NCBI GenBank assembly: GCA_024638355.1
Contig: JAHEKO010000254.1
Span: forward strand, 1 to 5,930
Length of the DNA: 5,930 nt
Source: Acidobacteriota bacterium
GTDB lineage: Bacteria > Acidobacteriota > Thermoanaerobaculia > Multivoradales > JAHEKO01
Reading direction: 5' to 3'
The notes beneath the pieces are model-generated. The model was not told the origin of the DNA and did no database searches. It was given only the letters and a program-made list of their open reading frames with translations. Of the stretch, positions 5,194 through 5,930 are shown piece after piece. The translations under genes and the position numbers were made by a program. The first letter of the stretch is position 1. Each line of letters starts with the position of its first letter.

Positions 5194-5930
5194 TCAGCCG
5201 CGCCGCAGCTCGCCCAGCGCGCGGTCGAAGGCGCTCAGCAGCATCTCGGCGTCGGTCCGGTCGAAGACCATCGGCGGCTTGAACTTGAGCACGCTGTGGT
5301 CGGGCCCGTCGCTCGAGAGCAGGATGCCGGTTGCCCGCATGGCCTCGATCGCCTCGGCCAGCCCCCGGCCGTCGGGCTCGCGCGTCTCACGGTCTCTGAC
5401 CAGCTCGACTCCCAGATAGAAGCCCCGCCCGCGCACGTCGCCGATGGCCGGATGCCGCTCCGCCAGCTCGCGCAGGCCGTCGAGTAGAAAGTCTCCGACC
5501 GTGGCGGCGTTCTCGCGCAGGCCCTCCCGCTCGAGCACGTCGAGCACCGCGAGCCCGACGGCGCACGAGACCGGATTGCCGCCGAAGGTGGCGAAGTACT
5601 CCATGCCGTTGTCGAACGCCGCGGCGACCTCGCGGGTAGTGATCACGGCCGCCAGCGGGTGGCCGTTGCCGAACGGCTTGCCCATCGTGACGATGTCGGG
5701 CATCGCGGCCTGCGACTCGAAGCCCCACCAGTGGCTGCCGACCCGGCCGAAGCCGATCTGGACCTCGTCGGCGATCGCCAGGCCGCCGGCGGCGCGCACC
5801 AGCTCGAACGCGCTGCGCAGGTAGCCCGCGGGCGGCTCGACCTGGCCGCCGCAGCCGACGATCGGCTCGGCGATCATGCCGGCGATCTCGTCGCCGCCGG
5901 CGCGCGCCCGGGCGATGGCGTCGGCGACCG
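5194..5930 (-). CDS. Class-III PLP enzyme, AGXT2L/ETNPPL-like phospholyase or aminotransferase, 5' end missing
   Basis: The reading frame stays open to the window edge, reading [17 protein letters not shown] before the internal Met at 5877, so the start lies outside. About 245 C-terminal residues are visible, covering most of the PLP large domain and the C-terminal domain. Landmarks are [17 protein letters not shown], the cofactor-binding Asp in [13 protein letters not shown], the Schiff-base Lys in [11 protein letters not shown] (codon 5677-5679), [18 protein letters not shown], and a C-terminal LKFKPPM. GKPxGNGHP and FGGNPVSCA are, from memory, closer to human AGXT2L1/AGXT2L2 (ethanolamine-phosphate and 5-phosphohydroxylysine phospholyases) than to GABA or ornithine aminotransferases. 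Substrate candidates are therefore phosphoethanolamine, phosphohydroxylysine or an ordinary amino donor. Some bacterial relatives are fused to an N-terminal phosphotransferase domain, which cannot be checked here. No C-terminal extension is present. Confidence 0.85.
   Translation of the reverse strand, partial: VADAIARARAGGDEIAGMIAEPIVGCGGQVEPPAGYLRSAFELVRAAGGLAIADEVQIGFGRVGSHWWGFESQAAMPDIVTMGKPFGNGHPLAAVITTREVAAAFDNGMEYFATFGGNPVSCAVGLAVLDVLEREGLRENAATVGDFLLDGLRELAERHPAIGDVRGRGFYLGVELVRDRETREPDGRGLAEAIEAMRATGILLSSDGPDHSVLKFKPPMVFDRTDAEMLLSAFDRALGELRRG

Noticed and set aside
4927..5282. Plus-strand frames through the tandem array as repeat proteins
   Set aside because: The 55-base period is not a multiple of three, so the frame changes in each unit. 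The stem structure explains the sequence better, and the frames run into antisense of the PLP gene.

Overview
The window is GC-rich DNA. My hand counts of single 60-base lines run from roughly 57% to 82% G+C. It is compact and bacterial in style, with ATG starts and purine-rich Shine-Dalgarno sites on three of the genes. No rRNA, tRNA, CRISPR array, insertion sequence or phage gene is visible. The base composition and gene mix would suit a high-GC soil or sediment bacterium such as an Acidobacteriota-type lineage, but nothing here fixes the phylum.

Layout. (1) Positions 24-2585, plus strand: a two-gene amino-acid module. The first gene is a saccharopine dehydrogenase of the glutamate-forming (LYS9-like) type. 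The second is an alanine-dehydrogenase-fold enzyme of the lysine-2-oxoglutarate reductase / N5-(carboxyethyl)ornithine synthase group. The 75-base gap between them holds two hairpin repeats. (2) Positions 2608-3616, minus strand: two tandem paralogous small exported proteins with four equally placed cysteines and no family I recognise, each with a strong Shine-Dalgarno site. (3) Positions 3617-3876: a divergent intergenic region. (4) Positions 3877-4923, plus strand: a PA0069-family radical SAM protein. (5) Positions 4924-5193: a convergent intergenic region built from a 55-bp tandem repeat and a palindrome; both types of element also occur in the gap between the two lysine-type genes. (6) Positions 5194-5930, minus strand: the C-terminal part of a class-III PLP enzyme resembling the phospholyases AGXT2L1/AGXT2L2 (ETNPPL/PHYKPL); its start lies outside the window.

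How the genes may work together. Lysine + 2-oxoglutarate to saccharopine (second gene, if it is a true LKR), then saccharopine to 2-aminoadipate semialdehyde + glutamate (first gene), would make a bacterial saccharopine route for lysine breakdown. If the PLP enzyme is a phosphohydroxylysine phospholyase, it would feed the same semialdehyde. That link is inference. The least explained parts of the window are the modular repeat family present at two separate places and the pair of four-cysteine secreted proteins.
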